Assembly (NCBI GenBank): GCA_041623895.1
Contig: JBFJVZ010000381.1
Coordinates: 1-7,460, forward strand
DNA length: 7,460 nucleotides
Reading direction: 5' to 3'
Source of the DNA: JBFJVZ01 sp041623895
GTDB lineage: Bacteria > Planctomycetota > Planctomycetia > Pirellulales > Pirellulaceae
The notes beneath the pieces were generated by a model. That model was given only the letters and a program-made list of their open reading frames with translations. It made no database searches and was not told where the DNA came from. The position numbers and the translations under genes are program-made. Positions 5,274-7,460 of this stretch are shown here, piece by piece (position 1 is the first letter of the stretch; each line of letters starts with the position of its first letter).

Positions 5274-7337
5274 GTGAAAGCTTTCACCGATTCCCCATGG
5301 GTTATCCACTTCTTCACCGCCTCGCTTTTGGGATTGGCCGCCGCAGTGGCAATCGGCCAGGACTCCAATGCGCAAACGGAAAAGCGGTTTGCCTCCCATT
5401 CACCCATGCGGCCACTGCCGCGGCCTTCCGCTGCGGAGACAGGGACGGGACGTCTCCGATACGTCGATAGCCAGACCGGCAATGATGCCAACAGTGGCAA
5501 AGAGAACAAGCCATGGAAGTCATTGGCATTTTCGCTCAGGCAACTCGAACCGGGCGATACTCTCTTGTTGCGAGGCGGCGTCTACTTCGAGAAGGTTCAT
5601 CTCAGCCGATCCGGCAGCGAAGAAAAACCGATTACGATTCGATCGTATCCCGGTGAGTTAGCGATCCTGGACGGCGGTCAACGCGAGTTCATTGAAAACC
5701 CGGAGCAGGCTTGGATGCCGAATCCCGATGGTAAGGCAGACGAGTTCGTTTCGACCAGAACTTATCACGAGGCGGATGCGCGACGCGTCCCTTTTCAGTT
5801 TTTGCCCGCGGCGTGGGAACCGATGTGGGGGATCGAAGTGGAGCGGCCGCTGGCGCTGGGTCACTTTACCGACTCGATGGTGCCGCTGCACAGTTACCGC
5901 ACCTTGATTGACCTTCGCTCTGACAATGAATATTGGATTGGTAACAAGCATGAGATGAGCCAACGGGGCATCTATTGTGGTCCCGGCTTGTGGCTGAACC
6001 GTGACACTGGCCGTGTGCACATCCGCCTGGCACATCATCGGATGCCGGGACTAGAGCAACGGGCTTATCGCGGCGAAACGGATCCTCGAAAACTAAAACT
6101 GTCGATCGCCCTGGGATTTGGCGAAGAAGTTTTGCGGATCAATGGCGTAAAGCACGTGCGGATTGCCGACATGGTCTTTCGCGGCGCAACCGGCAGCCCG
6201 ATGATTCATATTTACGGGTCACAGCACGTCGAACTCGATCATGTGACTCTTTACGGTGGTTTTCCAGCCCTGCTGGTTAATGCGTCGCAGAACTTGCGAG
6301 TGACGAATTCGGCGTTTCGCGGGTTGGCGGCACCTTGGACGTCACGTGCTCATATGAAGTACCGCGGTACAGCTTCGTATCAAATCGTCTTTCGCAACGA
6401 TCAGCCGCGTAACGAAAACATCGAACTGGCATGGTGCGAATTCACGGACGATCACGACTTTGCATTCCTGCGATTCGTAAAAAATTTGCAGTTTCATCAT
6501 AACCTTGTCGACAACTTTAACGACGACGGCCTGGAATGCGGCCCAAAACTGCGCGACCACACGTTGTTCATTTATCAAAACCGCATCGGCCGTTGTCTGA
6601 TCCCGCTCACGCAGCATGAGATCGAAAAGGACGAGGCGCCCTTGGATCACGATCCCGACTCGGGCGTTTACGTGTATCGCAATGTCTTTGATATGCGCGG
6701 TGGCACCTACAAAGGACCGCCCGCCGAACCCGATCCATCCGGCGATTTTCTCCACGGTGAAGGCCACCTGGTGGGCGACCACGGCAGCCCGATTTGGCCG
6801 GTCATGCGCGTTTATCACAACACGTTCATCCGCGACACGCCGGTCTTTCGCAATTATTTCTTGTTCGGACTGGGTGCTGCGGGTCTCAGGCAAAATGAAC
6901 GTGACGTGTTCAACAATGTTTTTGTTCAAACTGACCGCGTTCCCGGCGTGACGATCTTGGGCAAGCAGGTGGCGCAACTTCGCGAGGGCGGCAATCTGCT
7001 GTGGGGCATACAGGAAGGCCCGCAGGCCAGCGGCGACTTGTTTGGCAAGTTTCGTTCATCGCCATTGTTTGATCTCAGCCGTGAGGTCTATCCTCCGGGT
7101 TGGACGACGAATGACCGGTTGGCGAATCCACAGTTCGTTAGTGTTGACGACGACTTGCGACTAGGACCTGAAAGTCCAGCGATCGATACCGGACAGAACA
7201 TTCCCGCAAGCTGGCCTGACCCGCTAAAAGAAGCGGATGCGAAGCAGCCCGACATCGGTGCAATCCCCCACGGTGTCACACCGGCAGCAATCGGTATCGA
7301 CGGCCGCCTGTCCATCTTCGGCGAGCGTAAGCCGTAG
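5274..7337 (+). CDS. Secreted right-handed parallel beta-helix protein (DUF1565-like N terminus)
   Basis: The 687-residue product has a signal peptide (hydrophobic 10-27, cleavage near 26-28) and a Pro-rich linker. A DUF1565-type entry follows: YVDSQTGNDANSGKENKPWKS (63-83), GDTLLLRGGVY (94-104) and the PITIRSYPGELAILDGG coil (119-135). Residues about 136-280 interrupt the helix with a non-repetitive, Trp/Tyr-rich insert containing YCGPGLWLNRDTGRVHIRLA. The helix resumes at about 284-560 with typical Asn/Val/Phe coil signatures such as VKHVRIADMVFRG, SQHVELDHVTLYGG, NLQFHHNLVDNFNDDG and MRVYHNTFIRD. The end has NPQF..DDLRLGPESPAIDTG....DIGAIPHG (618-667), a C-terminal pattern shared by many secreted beta-helix proteins. 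The fold is that of polysaccharide lyases and epimerases, but I can assign no catalytic residues. A 20-residue tail follows DIGAIPHG, and the stop codon lies in repeat copy C. Fold is firm; enzyme activity is unproven. Confidence 0.92.
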   Translation: MKAFTDSPWVIHFFTASLLGLAAAVAIGQDSNAQTEKRFASHSPMRPLPRPSAAETGTGRLRYVDSQTGNDANSGKENKPWKSLAFSLRQLEPGDTLLLRGGVYFEKVHLSRSGSEEKPITIRSYPGELAILDGGQREFIENPEQAWMPNPDGKADEFVSTRTYHEADARRVPFQFLPAAWEPMWGIEVERPLALGHFTDSMVPLHSYRTLIDLRSDNEYWIGNKHEMSQRGIYCGPGLWLNRDTGRVHIRLAHHRMPGLEQRAYRGETDPRKLKLSIALGFGEEVLRINGVKHVRIADMVFRGATGSPMIHIYGSQHVELDHVTLYGGFPALLVNASQNLRVTNSAFRGLAAPWTSRAHMKYRGTASYQIVFRNDQPRNENIELAWCEFTDDHDFAFLRFVKNLQFHHNLVDNFNDDGLECGPKLRDHTLFIYQNRIGRCLIPLTQHEIEKDEAPLDHDPDSGVYVYRNVFDMRGGTYKGPPAEPDPSGDFLHGEGHLVGDHGSPIWPVMRVYHNTFIRDTPVFRNYFLFGLGAAGLRQNERDVFNNVFVQTDRVPGVTILGKQVAQLREGGNLLWGIQEGPQASGDLFGKFRSSPLFDLSREVYPPGWTTNDRLANPQFVSVDDDLRLGPESPAIDTGQNIPASWPDPLKEADAKQPDIGAIPHGVTPAAIGIDGRLSIFGERKP

Positions 7338-7356
7338 GCCAGGACCTGTCCTGGCA
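7333..7356. repeat. Palindromic repeat, copy C, overlapping a stop codon
   Basis: The 24-nt core matches copy B at 23 positions and copy A at 22. The centre, GCCAGGACCTGTCCTGGC (7339-7356 region), has perfect 8-nt inverted arms around CT. The TAG stop codon of the beta-helix gene (7335-7337) is part of the repeat. It could form a hairpin at the 3' end of the mRNA, but no T-run follows, so it is not a standard terminator. Confidence 0.85.
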
Positions 7357-7395
7357 AGATGATGGAAACAACAGAACCAACGTGACAGCGTAGAG

Positions 7396-7443
7396 CCTGG
7401 GGTCAGGATTGCTCGTCTCTAGCGAGCATTCCGCAGCCCCAGG
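7396..7443. repeat. Long imperfect palindrome / hairpin downstream of the beta-helix gene
   Basis: CCTGGGG (7396-7402) pairs with CCCCAGG (7437-7443). Inside this, GGA (7406-7408) pairs with TCC (7430-7432), and TGCTCG (7410-7415) with CGAGCA (7423-7428), around the loop TCTCTAG. That makes 16 base pairs in a 48-nt nested stem. No T-run follows within the window. It may be a processing or stability element at the transcript end, a REP-like dispersed palindrome, or a dyad operator for a gene beyond the right edge. Confidence 0.6.
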
Positions 7444-7460
7444 AATCGTCATTTCCAACC

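Noticed and set aside
6342..6977. 211-residue minus-strand open frame opposite the beta-helix gene
   Set aside because: It is antisense to a well-supported gene; its hydrophobic periodicity reflects the beta-helix codons.
7276..7458. 60-residue minus-strand open frame at the right edge
   Set aside because: It overlaps the beta-helix gene end, the palindromic repeat and the hairpin, and has no homology-like features.

Overview
The window looks like chromosomal DNA from a planctomycete, most plausibly a Rhodopirellula/Pirellula-type bacterium. This is inferred from gene content: a secreted DUF1800 protein, a formylglycine-type sulfatase of the kind these bacteria carry in large numbers, a secreted SGNH/GDSL hydrolase with an N-terminal beta-sandwich, and a large secreted parallel beta-helix protein. 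GC content is moderate, and intergenic regions are long and rich in short palindromic repeats. No tRNA, rRNA, CRISPR array or transposase gene was seen.

Layout. Positions 1-120 hold two back-to-back short tandem arrays (2 x 18 bp, then 3 x 15 bp) just downstream of a minus-strand DUF1800 gene (121-1902). Positions 1903-2385 are a divergent intergenic region. On its left it carries a good sigma70-like promoter for the DUF1800 gene, with a 10-bp direct repeat upstream of the -35 box. On its right lies repeat-rich DNA with a gene-like fragment (2139-2285) and two tandem copies of a palindromic repeat. A plus-strand pair follows: sulfatase (about 2386-3867) and SGNH hydrolase (3881-5026), only 13 bp apart and so probably co-transcribed. 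A 247-bp gap (5027-5273) carries a candidate terminator inside a palindrome-rich stretch. The plus-strand beta-helix gene (5274-7337) ends with a stop codon lying inside a third copy of the palindromic repeat. The last 120 bp hold a long imperfect hairpin.

Function. All four proteins have signal peptides, so the locus works at or outside the cytoplasmic membrane. Sulfatase, SGNH esterase and polysaccharide-binding or -cleaving beta-helix proteins fit together as a set for removing sulfate and acyl groups from, and attacking, a complex (perhaps algal) polysaccharide. The substrate cannot be read from the sequence. The DUF1800 gene is transcribed away from the others; such genes often pair with a DUF1501 gene, which would lie beyond the left edge.

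No clearly new multi-gene system is visible. The most interesting signals are non-coding: a palindromic repeat whose TAG supplies stop codons, a 9-mer shared by both plus-side intergenic regions, a recurrent pyrimidine-rich leader motif around the DUF1800 gene, and the terminal hairpin. In the proteins, the sulfatase and the SGNH hydrolase both deviate from canonical catalytic motifs.
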